A stretch of DNA of 35,224 nt from Rhodospirillales bacterium (lineage in GTDB: Bacteria > Pseudomonadota > Alphaproteobacteria > Rhodospirillales > Magnetospirillaceae): assembly GCA_014379805.1 (NCBI GenBank), contig JACMLB010000034.1, positions 1 to 35,224 of the forward strand, read 5' to 3'. Below are positions 28,157-34,397 of the stretch, piece by piece; the first letter of the stretch is position 1, and the number at the start of each line of letters is the position of its first letter. Made by a program: the position numbers and the translations under genes. The notes beneath the pieces were generated by a model. The model ran no database searches and was not told the DNA's origin. It saw nothing but the letters and a program-made list of their open reading frames with translations.

Positions 28157-28360
28157 CGCGGGGATTCCTCGCAATCGGGCGCGGGGTCGCCGGCCAAGGG
28201 GATAAAGGCTGCGTCCGGTGTCTCAGCAGGGCAGTAGATGCCCCGTACCGGCCGCACGGCCGGACCATGGGCGATTATCGGAAAAAAGGCAAGCAAGCGT
28301 TTGATGCCTTGGCGGCGGGCCCAGGCTCGGCTATCTAGCCTGGGTATCAGGAGGAAATTC

Positions 28361-29221
28361 ATGGCCGACAAGCAGTCCTACGTGCTTACCATCACCTGTC
28401 CGGACACGGTAGGCATCGTTGCCGCCGTCTCGGGTTTTCTGACCCAGCACGACTGCTTCATCACCGAGGCCGCCCAGTATGGCGACCCGCTCAGCCGGCG
28501 TTTCTTCTCGCGCATTGTCTTCGCCGCCGGTGCGCTGACCCCGCCCAAGGCCGAATTCGACAAGCTGTTCGCCATGATAGCCGAACGCTTCCAGATGATC
28601 TGGACCCTGGCCGACCAGTCCAAGAAGCCGCGCGTGGTCATCCTGGTCTCCAAGTTCGGCCATTGCCTGGTGGATTTGCTGCACCGCTTCCATACCGGTC
28701 AGCTCAACATCGACATTCCGGCGGTGATTTCCAACCACCCGGACATGCGCTCCATCGTCGAATGGCACGGCATTCCGTACCATTATCTGGCCGTGGACAA
28801 GCACGACAAGGCCGGCCAAGAATCCCGCGTCATGGATTTGATCGACCGCTCGGGCGCCGATCTGGTGGTGCTGGCGCGGTACATGCAAATCCTGTCCACC
28901 GAGATGTGCGTGGGCCTGAAGGGGCGCGCCATCAACATCCACCACTCGTTCCTGCCCAGCTTCAAGGGCGCCAAGCCCTATCATCAGGCCCATCTGCGCG
29001 GCGTGAAGATCATCGGCGCCACCGCCCATTACGTCACTCCGGATTTGGATGAAGGCCCCATCATCGAGCAATCGGTGGAGCGCGTGGACCACACCCACAC
29101 CCCTGACGATCTGGTCGCCATGGGCCGCGACATAGAGAACGTAGTTCTGGCCCGTGCCGTGCGCTGGCATGTGGAAAACAGGGTTCTTTTGAACGGTTCG
29201 AAAACCGTAGTTTTCAAGTGA
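28361..29221 (+). CDS. purU: Formyltetrahydrofolate deformylase
   Basis: PurU hydrolyses 10-formyl-THF to formate and THF, which balances one-carbon units for purine synthesis and glycine metabolism. The start at ATG 28361 has GGAGGAA 5 bases upstream. An N-terminal ACT domain covers about residues 1-80 (SYVLTITCPDTVGIVAAVSG). The hydrolase part contains VVILVSKFGHCLVDLL, INIHHSFLPSFKGAKPYHQA (active-site His region) and ATAHYVTPDLDEGPIIEQ. The length of 286 residues is normal. The 204-bp region upstream contains a small GC-rich hairpin at 28248-28263 (CCGGCCG, CA, CGGCCGG) of unclear role. The gene appears monocistronic. Confidence 0.95.
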   Translation: MADKQSYVLTITCPDTVGIVAAVSGFLTQHDCFITEAAQYGDPLSRRFFSRIVFAAGALTPPKAEFDKLFAMIAERFQMIWTLADQSKKPRVVILVSKFGHCLVDLLHRFHTGQLNIDIPAVISNHPDMRSIVEWHGIPYHYLAVDKHDKAGQESRVMDLIDRSGADLVVLARYMQILSTEMCVGLKGRAINIHHSFLPSFKGAKPYHQAHLRGVKIIGATAHYVTPDLDEGPIIEQSVERVDHTHTPDDLVAMGRDIENVVLARAVRWHVENRVLLNGSKTVVFK

Positions 29222-29243
29222 TTGCCTCTGATAGACTTTAGTC

Positions 29244-29771
29244 ATGGTCCGCATGAATATCCGTCTTGGGTTCGCGCTGCTGGCTCTGGCCGTGGCATCT
29301 CCCGCTCGCGCTGAGGATTCCGGCTCCGATTGGCTGGGTTCCGTGGGTGACTTCGTTCGCAGTGGCCTGGGGCCGCCGCGTACCCTTGAGGACATCCGTC
29401 GCGAGGAACAACAACGCGTGCTTGAGGGGCTAAAGCCCGCTGAACCCAAGCTGGTGCAGCCCTTGCCGGCACCAGTGCCGGTCGCGGCTCCCGCTCCCGT
29501 GGTTGAGCCCGAGGTCGTGGCTCCTGTCGTCGCGGCGCCCGAAATCATGCCTGCGCCTGAGCCGAAGAAGGCCCAGTTCAAGGCGGTGCCCCCCATGCCC
29601 GTGCCTGAAGCCAAGCCCAAGCCGGTCATTGTCCGCGCGCCCATCGTGCCGCCGCCGCCCGAGCCGCTGACCAGCCGCATTGCCGCCACCGCCACCCTTG
29701 ATCAAGCGGTCAAGCTGGGCGGTTCCGCCGAGATTTACAGCGCGCGGATCAAGAGCCCGCCGCAAAACTGA
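29244..29771 (+). CDS. Exported proline-rich protein of unknown function
   Basis: This 175-residue protein has a signal peptide (about MNIRLGFALLALAVASPARA). A short N-terminal domain (GSDWLGSVGDFVRSGLGPPR) follows, then a long Pro/Ala/Val-rich stretch (PLPAPVPVAAPAPVVEPE and similar). It ends SAEIYSARIKSPPQN. The proline-rich part resembles periplasm-spanning linkers, such as that of TonB, but there is no TonB C-terminal domain or lasting membrane anchor. ATG 29244 and ATG 29253 are both possible starts, and neither has a strong ribosome binding site. I do not recognise a family. Confidence 0.6.
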   Translation: MVRMNIRLGFALLALAVASPARAEDSGSDWLGSVGDFVRSGLGPPRTLEDIRREEQQRVLEGLKPAEPKLVQPLPAPVPVAAPAPVVEPEVVAPVVAAPEIMPAPEPKKAQFKAVPPMPVPEAKPKPVIVRAPIVPPPPEPLTSRIAATATLDQAVKLGGSAEIYSARIKSPPQN

Positions 29772-29788
29772 GTCACCGGAGTCATTCC

Positions 29789-30142
29789 ATGCGGGTTTGG
29801 GTTCTGCTGGCCGGCTTGAACGGCATGGTTGCGGTGGGCATGGGCGCTTATGCCGCCCATGGTTTGGCCGGCGACGCCTTGGCCGAGCGCGCTTCCCATT
29901 ACCAATTGTTGCATGCCCTGGCGCTTCTGGCCGCCGACCGCCTGATTGCCGGGGGCCACCGTGTGGCCCACGGGGCGGCGGCGTTGTTCGTGCTTGGCAT
30001 CATGCTGTTTTGCGGCTCGCTCTACTATAAGGCCATATCCGGCGGCCCATTGCCGGTGCCCATGCTGACTCCGGCGGGCGGCATCGCCTTCATGGCCGGC
30101 TGGCTGGTGTTGGCGGTGGCAGGTTTGCGCCGGGCGAAGTGA
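29789..30142 (+). CDS. DUF423 (YgdD-like) membrane protein
   Basis: This 117-residue protein has four predicted helices and the DUF423 signature (LLAGLNGMVAVGMGAYAAHG, MLFCGSLYYKAIS, LTPAGGIAFMAGWLVLAVAG). The N-terminal Gly-rich helix followed by AHGL is characteristic. The family is widespread and its function is unknown. It starts 17 bases after the proline-rich protein gene, on the same strand, so the two may be co-transcribed. Confidence 0.88.
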   Translation: MRVWVLLAGLNGMVAVGMGAYAAHGLAGDALAERASHYQLLHALALLAADRLIAGGHRVAHGAAALFVLGIMLFCGSLYYKAISGGPLPVPMLTPAGGIAFMAGWLVLAVAGLRRAK

Positions 30143-30161
30143 AGGCTTTGCTTTCCTTGGT

Positions 30162-30190
30162 TTGACACATCGCGCCGAATTGACGATGAT
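30162..30190 (+). promoter_or_regulatory. Predicted sigma-70-type promoter for divK
   Basis: TTGACA (30162-30167) is a perfect -35 box, followed after 17 bases by GATGAT (30185-30190), a 4-of-6 match to the -10 consensus. The divK start codon is 80 bases downstream. No CtrA-type site (TTAA-N7-TTAA) was seen. Confidence 0.5.
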
Positions 30191-30269
30191 GCCGCCCAGA
30201 GGATCGGCGCGCTGGGGGGCGCAATCATTTGCACCGCGCGCCCGGTAATCCGCTTGTCCAGGGGAAGTC

Positions 30270-30635
30270 ATGGCAAAGACCGTTCTGATCGTCGAAGACA
30301 ACGACCTCAATATGAAGTTGTTCAACGATCTGTTGCAGGCCAATGGGTACGACACCCTGCAAACCAAGGATGGCCGCGAGGCCATTGATCTGGCCCGCAA
30401 GCACAACCCCGATCTGATCCTGATGGACATTCAGCTGCCCGAGATCTCCGGCCTGGAAATCACCAAGATGCTGAAGGACGATGCCGAGCTGAAGGCCATC
30501 CCGGTGATCGCCGTGACCGCCTTCGCCATGAAGGGCGACGAAGAAAAAATCCGTGAGGGTGGCTGCGACGGCTATATCGCCAAGCCCATCTCGGTTGCCA
30601 ATTTTCTGCAGGTGGTCGGCAAGTTCCTGAACTAG
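30270..30635 (+). CDS. divK: DivK-type single-domain response regulator
   Basis: DivK is a single-receiver protein that links histidine kinases to the cell-cycle phosphorelay controlling CtrA in alphaproteobacteria. The 121-residue sequence closely follows the known DivK pattern: [40 protein letters not shown] with phospho-acceptor Asp53, and [20 protein letters not shown]. The closing segment carries the conserved Lys ([13 protein letters not shown]). There is no output domain. It is preceded by a TTGACA promoter and followed by a terminator. The downstream pleD gene found in Caulobacter is absent here, so it is a monocistronic copy. Confidence 0.93.
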   Translation: MAKTVLIVEDNDLNMKLFNDLLQANGYDTLQTKDGREAIDLARKHNPDLILMDIQLPEISGLEITKMLKDDAELKAIPVIAVTAFAMKGDEEKIREGGCDGYIAKPISVANFLQVVGKFLN

Positions 30636-30660
30636 GCTTGGCCGAGCGGTAATGAACGAA

Positions 30661-30684
30661 GGGCCCCCGTCGCGGGGCCTTTTT
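30661..30684 (+). terminator. Rho-independent terminator after divK
   Basis: GGCCCC (30662-30667) pairs with GGGGCC (30774-type arm at 30674-30679), with a 6-base loop and five T residues (30680-30684). It ends transcription about 25-50 bases after the divK stop. A dispersed repeat begins just behind it, at 30689. Confidence 0.88.
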
Positions 30685-30688
30685 GTTT

Positions 30689-30893
30689 GGTTCATCGCGG
30701 AATTCCGGGGAGCGGAAGCGCTACCGACGCCGTTTTATTACCACCAAGGGCACCAAGGGCACGAAGCTATCTGCTGTTTGGCTGGCTGGCCGCATTCCTC
30801 GCCGCCCTCTTGGTGTCCTTGATGCCCTTGGTGGTGAAAAGTATGCTTAGGCAAACTCGCTCGCCGACGTTCCCCGCTAATCCGCGATGAACC
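30689..30893 (+). repeat. MITE-like dispersed element with terminal inverted repeats, copy 2
   Basis: This 205-bp element is bounded by GGTTCATCGCGGA (30689-30701) and its exact reverse complement TCCGCGATGAACC (30881-30893), a perfect 13-bp inverted repeat that extends imperfectly inward. It is the longer of two copies. Relative to 19703-19888 it carries an extra 9-bp unit in each of two internal arms (CACCAAGGG type on the left, its complement on the right) and one extra C. It lies between the divK terminator and the stop of the cytochrome c gene. Confidence 0.87.
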
Positions 30894-30909
30894 AAAAAAT
30901 GGGGTGGGG

Positions 30910-31284
30910 CTATTTCTGCTGGGACAGATAGGCGATGACGTTCGCCCGGTCCTCGGGCTTCTTTAGCCCGGCGAAGGCCATTTTATTGCCGGGCATGGCG
31001 CCCTTGGGATCAGCCAGATACTTGTCCAAATTTTCAGGCGTCCAGGTCATTCCCGAGCTTTTCATGGCGGGGGAGTAGTTGAAGCCCTCGACCGTGCCCG
31101 CCGGCCGCCCGACCACCCCGAACAGGGACGGACCGACACGGTTCTGGCCAGCTTGGACCGTGTGGCAGGCCTTGCATTGGGTGAACACCTTCTCGCCCGC
31201 CGCCGCGTCACCCGCCGCCTGGGCGAAGGCGGTGCCGCTCAACAGCGCAACCGCCGCCGCCATACCGAGCACACGCACAATCAT
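30910..31284 (-). CDS. Class I c-type cytochrome (c2/c550-like)
   Basis: ATG 31284 was chosen, with GGGAGGA just upstream, and the reading frame fits a signal peptide ([20 protein letters not shown]). The 124-residue product has a haem site C37-K-A-C40-H41 ([11 protein letters not shown]) and the axial Met102 in [10 protein letters not shown]. The rest ([36 protein letters not shown]) is typical of small soluble cytochromes c2 and mitochondrial-like c. It would carry electrons in the periplasm, for instance to the cytochrome c peroxidase or an oxidase. It is divergent from murI. Confidence 0.93.
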   Translation of the reverse strand: MIVRVLGMAAAVALLSGTAFAQAAGDAAAGEKVFTQCKACHTVQAGQNRVGPSLFGVVGRPAGTVEGFNYSPAMKSSGMTWTPENLDKYLADPKGAMPGNKMAFAGLKKPEDRANVIAYLSQQK

Positions 31285-31407
31285 GCCATCCTCCCTAGGA
31301 GTAGTTGTCTGCGCATGCTCAACAGGCCGGCGCCCAACTGGTTCCGTTCCGCTTGCTTTTCGCGTGCAAGGCGGCAAGATGCCGCCCTGCTTAAACGGAG
31401 ACCCATT

Positions 31408-32232
31408 TTGACCCGCGACCTGCCCATCGGCGTATTCGACTCCGGGGTCGGCGGCCTGACCGTGCTGAAGGCCCTGCGAGAGCGCCTGCCCAACGAGTCT
31501 CTGGTCTATCTGGGCGATACCGCCCGCCTGCCCTATGGCACCAAAAGTGCGGCGGCGGTCAGCCACTACGCCGTCCAGGCCGCCCATGCCCTGGTCGCCA
31601 CCGGCATCAAGGCGCTGGTTGTCGCCGACAACACCTCGTCCGCCCACGCGCTGGAGACCTTGCGCGCGGAATTCCCCGGGCTGCCGGTGATCGGCGTGGT
31701 CGAGCCCGGTGCCGCCGCCGCCGGCCATGCCAGCGCCACGGGCCGCATCGTCGTCATCGCCACGGAAAGCACCGTCCAGGCCGGCAGCTATGCGCGCGGC
31801 GTGCTGAACTCGCGGCCCGGTGCCCAGGTTACTTCGGTAGCCTGCCCGCTATTCGTATCCATGGTGGAAGAAGGCATGGTGGACGGCCCCATCGCCGAGC
31901 AGATCGTGCGTCACTATCTGGCACCGCAATTCCTTGAGCCCGAACCGGGCTTGCGCGGCGATTGCCTGCTGCTGGGCTGCACCCATTTTCCGGCCCTGGC
32001 ACCCTTGCTGCACCAGTTGTTAGGGCCTGACGTGACCATCGTGGATTCGGCCACCACCACCGCCAGCGCGGTGGAAGACGTGCTGACCCACCGCCGTTTG
32101 GCCGCCACCCACGGCACGCCCAAAATCCGCTACATGGCCACCGACGCCACCGACCGCTTCGCCCGCGTCGCCGCCATCTTCGTGCCGTGGTCCCTGACGC
32201 CCGAGCAGGTGGAGCTGGTGGATATCGGGTAG
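31408..32232 (+). CDS. murI: Glutamate racemase-like protein with altered catalytic site
   Basis: MurI supplies D-glutamate for peptidoglycan. TTG 31408 fits as start because GGAG lies 7 bases upstream; the frame is open further upstream but has no family similarity there. The 274-residue product keeps [17 protein letters not shown] with the Asp-Ser pair, [15 protein letters not shown], and the second catalytic Cys191 in [11 protein letters not shown]. However, the first catalytic segment, normally ACNTAS, reads [12 protein letters not shown], with Asp74 in place of Cys. The codon is GAC, two changes from TGC. In the known two-base mechanism each Cys removes the proton from one enantiomer, so this protein may be inactive, one-directional or altered in substrate. 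The adjacent Asn-Thr is kept. Confidence 0.85.
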   Translation: MTRDLPIGVFDSGVGGLTVLKALRERLPNESLVYLGDTARLPYGTKSAAAVSHYAVQAAHALVATGIKALVVADNTSSAHALETLRAEFPGLPVIGVVEPGAAAAGHASATGRIVVIATESTVQAGSYARGVLNSRPGAQVTSVACPLFVSMVEEGMVDGPIAEQIVRHYLAPQFLEPEPGLRGDCLLLGCTHFPALAPLLHQLLGPDVTIVDSATTTASAVEDVLTHRRLAATHGTPKIRYMATDATDRFARVAAIFVPWSLTPEQVELVDIG

Positions 32233-32318
32233 CGCGCCAGACGAAACCAACCCGCCCAAGGGAACCCCCCGCGCCCCGCCGCCGTTAACCTTTGCGCAGA
32301 CGGAGTGGAGGGAGTTCC

Positions 32319-32576
32319 ATGGCATTCATCGGCGCAATCATCATCGGCCTGTTGGCAGGCATCGTTGCCAAACTGCTGATGCCCGGCCGCGACCCGGGCG
32401 GGTTCATCATCACCATTCTGCTGGGCATCGCCGGCGCCCTTATCGCCACCTGGATCGGTCGGGCGGTGGGGTGGTACGGCACCGACCAATCAGCCGGATT
32501 CATCGGCGCCGTAGTGGGAGCGGTGGTTATCTTGGGGATCTATCGCGTGGCAGTGGGCCGGCGTCGGGTGGATTAG
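32319..32576 (+). CDS. GlsB/YeaQ/YmgE family stress-response membrane protein
   Basis: This 85-residue protein starts at ATG 32319, with GGAGGGAG 7 bases upstream. It has three hydrophobic segments and the Gly-rich pattern of the transglycosylase-associated protein family (FIGAIIIGLLAGIVAKLLMP, GRDPGGFIITILLGIAGALI, AGFIGAVVGAVVILGIYR). Despite that family name no enzymatic activity is evident. Members are often induced by stress or in stationary phase. The stop overlaps the convergent CCE_0567-like gene by 4 bases. Confidence 0.88.
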   Translation: MAFIGAIIIGLLAGIVAKLLMPGRDPGGFIITILLGIAGALIATWIGRAVGWYGTDQSAGFIGAVVGAVVILGIYRVAVGRRRVD

Positions 32577-32770
32577 CCGGTCACAGCCTTCAACTGCTTG
32601 CGCGCCTCAGTGAGTTTGGCGTGGAGGTCATAGCACTTCTGCGCCACCTCCGGGATGGTCTCCCAATTAATGGGCAATTCCTCGGACAAATCGTGCAGAT
32701 CCATCTTGGCCTGGGTGGCCTGGGTGGACAGCTTTTTCACTTCGGCCTTCAGGGTGTCGATGTCGCTCAT
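32573..32770 (-). CDS. CCE_0567/DUF683-like small coiled-coil protein
   Basis: This 65-residue helical protein reads MSDIDTLKAEVKKLSTQATQ, then KMDLHDLSEELPINWETIPE and a second helix (VAQKCYDLHAKLTEARKQLK). The ATQAKMDLHDL-E-LP-NWE-IPE pattern is that of the CCE_0567 family (DUF683). These small homodimeric metal-binding proteins are usually encoded next to nifX in nitrogenase clusters. No nif gene lies in this window, so either the gene is detached from its usual cluster or the family has a broader role. The assignment is from memory of the motif. Confidence 0.68.
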   Translation of the reverse strand: MSDIDTLKAEVKKLSTQATQAKMDLHDLSEELPINWETIPEVAQKCYDLHAKLTEARKQLKAVTG

Positions 32771-32837
32771 GGGCTGCTCTTCGGTCTGAATGGGGCGGCG
32801 GACAAAGAAATCTAGCCCATAATTTGTGCATTCGCCA

Positions 32838-33206
32838 TCACCGCCTATTACGCGGGCTGCGGTAGTCGCGAAACATCACGGCCCGATCGTCGTCGGTGCG
32901 GGGCCGGTGATAGGTGATAGAGGGCCGGCGCTCCTCGGGCATTTTGTCCGCCCGGCTGGCGGATTTGGATTGCGGGCAGGCGTGGGTCTTGCGGCTGACG
33001 GCCAAGGCACGCTCGGCCTGAGAGCGGGAGGGGAACTCCCCCAAGGTGGTCCAATGATCGCCCCATAGGGGGATTTGGGTGACGATCTCGCACTGGCCGG
33101 TCTTCTTCCAACGCAGCAAGGTGTGCTCGACTGCCCAGGCAGGCCAAGCGGCAACAAGCACCATGGTCATAGCGAGCACTGGCGTCATAGCGAGTGTTGG
33201 GCGCAT
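32838..33206 (-). CDS. Small exported protein of unknown function
   Basis: ATG 33206 follows AAAGGAGG by 6 bases, and the 122-residue product begins with a signal peptide (PVLAMTMVLVAAWPAWA). The mature part includes HTLLRWKKTGQCEIVTQIP and WTTLGEFPSRSQAERALAVS. A basic C-terminal half follows, with ERRPSITYHRPRTDDD and a YRSPRNRR end. Two cysteines are present. The WTTLGEFPSRSQAERAL segment looks like a small repeat-type fold, but I cannot place it in a family. It is divergent from the DUF4142-like gene. Confidence 0.66.
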   Translation of the reverse strand: MRPTLAMTPVLAMTMVLVAAWPAWAVEHTLLRWKKTGQCEIVTQIPLWGDHWTTLGEFPSRSQAERALAVSRKTHACPQSKSASRADKMPEERRPSITYHRPRTDDDRAVMFRDYRSPRNRR

Positions 33207-33365
33207 GGGCGTCCTCCTTTGTCCTTTAGCAGGAATGGGAGTGGCCGCCGCCATCCGCCATTGTCCAGACGGTGGCCCAAAGGGGTGGGCCAATACGCCG
33301 AGCGGCTGATTCCATTCGTCCGTCCCCATTCCAGATAAAGAAGCATCCGGAGAGGAAGGACTAAA

Positions 33366-33941
33366 ATGATGAGGCTCTTCGCCGCTTTCGCGCTTGTACT
33401 GCTGCTTGCCGCCCCCGTTTGGGCGCAGCAGGACGGACTTCCCGCCGATCCACGCGGCGCCCAATCGGGCCGGTTGGAAGCGCGCGAGCGCCAGGCCCTG
33501 GCCGCCTTGGCGCGCAACGCCGCCACCGCGCAGCAAGTGGGCACCTTGGCGACCAAGCGGGCGGGCCAAGGCCGCCTGGGTGAATTGGGCCAATCCATGA
33601 CCGTGACCAATGGCGGACTGACCGAGCAATTAGCCCAGTTGGCCGGGCCGGAAAACATGCCGTTGCGCGAACGCATTGACCAAGGCGAGGTTCAGCGCCT
33701 GCAAGGCATGGCCAGCGCCGACCCGGGCAACTTCAGCCGCGAAGTAATTGCTTGGATCAACAAAAACTACCCCGACACCATCCGCAACATGGAGATGCTG
33801 GGGCGCGAAGACAGCCGCTATACCGCCTTGGCCGACGCGACCCTGCCGCAGTTGCGCGACCAATTAAGCGCCGCCCAGCAATTGGCCCAAGCCGCCATGG
33901 AAGGCGCCCCGCAACAGGCACAACAGCCGGGGCAGCGGTGA
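33366..33941 (+). CDS. Exported DUF4142-like protein
   Basis: This 191-residue protein has a signal peptide (MMRLFAAFALVLLLAAPVWA). The mature part is mostly helical: ARERQALAALARNAATAQQV, GTLATKRAGQGRLGELGQSM and TLPQLRDQLSAAQQLAQAAM near the end. The pattern of a conserved Met after a Gly-rich helix and a closing 'LPxLRxxLxxAQ' helix resembles DUF4142, a ferritin-like predicted periplasmic family of unknown function. The tail is Gln-rich. ATG 33366 and 33369 both follow the GGAAGGA ribosome binding site closely. Confidence 0.7.
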   Translation: MMRLFAAFALVLLLAAPVWAQQDGLPADPRGAQSGRLEARERQALAALARNAATAQQVGTLATKRAGQGRLGELGQSMTVTNGGLTEQLAQLAGPENMPLRERIDQGEVQRLQGMASADPGNFSREVIAWINKNYPDTIRNMEMLGREDSRYTALADATLPQLRDQLSAAQQLAQAAMEGAPQQAQQPGQR

Positions 33942-34019
33942 GGAAGAGGATCACGCCATTCCCGTTGCCGTCATGGCCGGGCTTGACCCACGGCTGTCTG
34001 GTCTAGTTTTTGATGTCGC

Positions 34020-34050
34020 CCGCAAAGGCAGGGGCAGCGTGCCTTTGCGG
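34020..34050. repeat. 11-bp hairpin
   Basis: CCGCAAAGGCA (34020-34030) pairs perfectly with TGCCTTTGCGG (34040-34050) across a 9-base loop. No T-run follows, so it is probably part of the repeat cluster and not a terminator. Confidence 0.8.
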
Positions 34051-34057
34051 CTTCAGC

Positions 34058-34071
34058 TGTCCAATTGGACA
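34058..34071. repeat. 14-bp perfect palindrome
   Basis: TGTCCAATTGGACA is a perfect palindrome within the nested repeat cluster. It could be a remnant end of an element or a protein-binding site. Confidence 0.7.
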
Positions 34072-34081
34072 CGGTTAATTA

Positions 34082-34174
34082 CCACAGAGACACAGAGGCA
34101 CAGAGAGGCTTTGCCAGACGGAGACCGATCGGGTTCTGCCCGCTCGGTATCTCTGTGCCTCTGTGTCTCTGTGG
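34082..34174. repeat. 25-bp inverted repeat of CACAGAGACACAGAGG type
   Basis: Bases 34082-34106 are the exact reverse complement of 34150-34174, with 43 bases between. The arms are built from short units like CACAGAGA and CAGAGG, and TTAA or TTAATT lies outside each arm. The element lies inside the 33968-34378 outer repeat. Confidence 0.9.
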
Positions 34175-34223
34175 TTAATCAAAAACGCCTGTCGAAGGGC
34201 AAGTCGTTGGTTTTCTGATAGTT

Positions 34224-34331
34224 TGTCATCCCGAGCGAATGCGAGGGATCTCATCCTGGCACGTCGGAGTACAGTTCTGACACGGTGTGCCAAGCGGAGA
34301 TCCCTCCTCCCGTTGGTCGTTCGGGATGACA
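34224..34331. repeat. Dispersed palindromic repeat, copy 2 (inverted)
   Basis: This 108-bp element is bounded by TGTCATCCCGAGCG and TCGTTCGGGATGACA. Read on the minus strand it aligns along its length with 11442-11543, sharing CCGCTTGGCACACCG, GTCAGAACT and GCCAGGATGAGATCCCTC. It lies within the nested repeat cluster. Confidence 0.85.
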
Positions 34332-34397
34332 GCCCAATTTTGAACCGGACAGCCGTGGGTCAAGCCCGGCCATGACGGTAAGGGGGTGGACAGGGCA

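Larger units (their letters stand above)
33968..34378. repeat. Outer 31-bp inverted repeat
   Basis: The 31 bases at 33968-33998 are the exact reverse complement of 34348-34378. The arms contain the core GGCCGGGCTTGACCCACGGC. About 350 bases lie between them, and the match continues imperfectly on both sides. Other repeats sit inside, as if inserted one into another. Confidence 0.92.
33942..34397. other. Intergenic region packed with nested palindromic repeats
   Basis: This 456-bp non-coding region contains an outer inverted repeat (33968-34378) enclosing at least four further palindromes: 34020-34050, 34058-34071, 34082-34174 and 34224-34331. Together they account for most of the bases. No gene was recognised, and short open frames here are translations of repeats. 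Confidence 0.85.

Noticed and set aside
28248-28263. Possible riboswitch upstream of purU
   Set aside because: Only a single 7-bp GC-rich hairpin with a 2-base loop is visible, with no conserved riboswitch core recognisable.
30687-30890. Open frame within the MITE-like repeat, with a similar translation in the other copy (19605-19886)
   Set aside because: The shared frame is explained by repeat homology and 9-bp indels. There is no ribosome binding site or recognisable protein, and a one-base difference between copies shifts the frame near the end.
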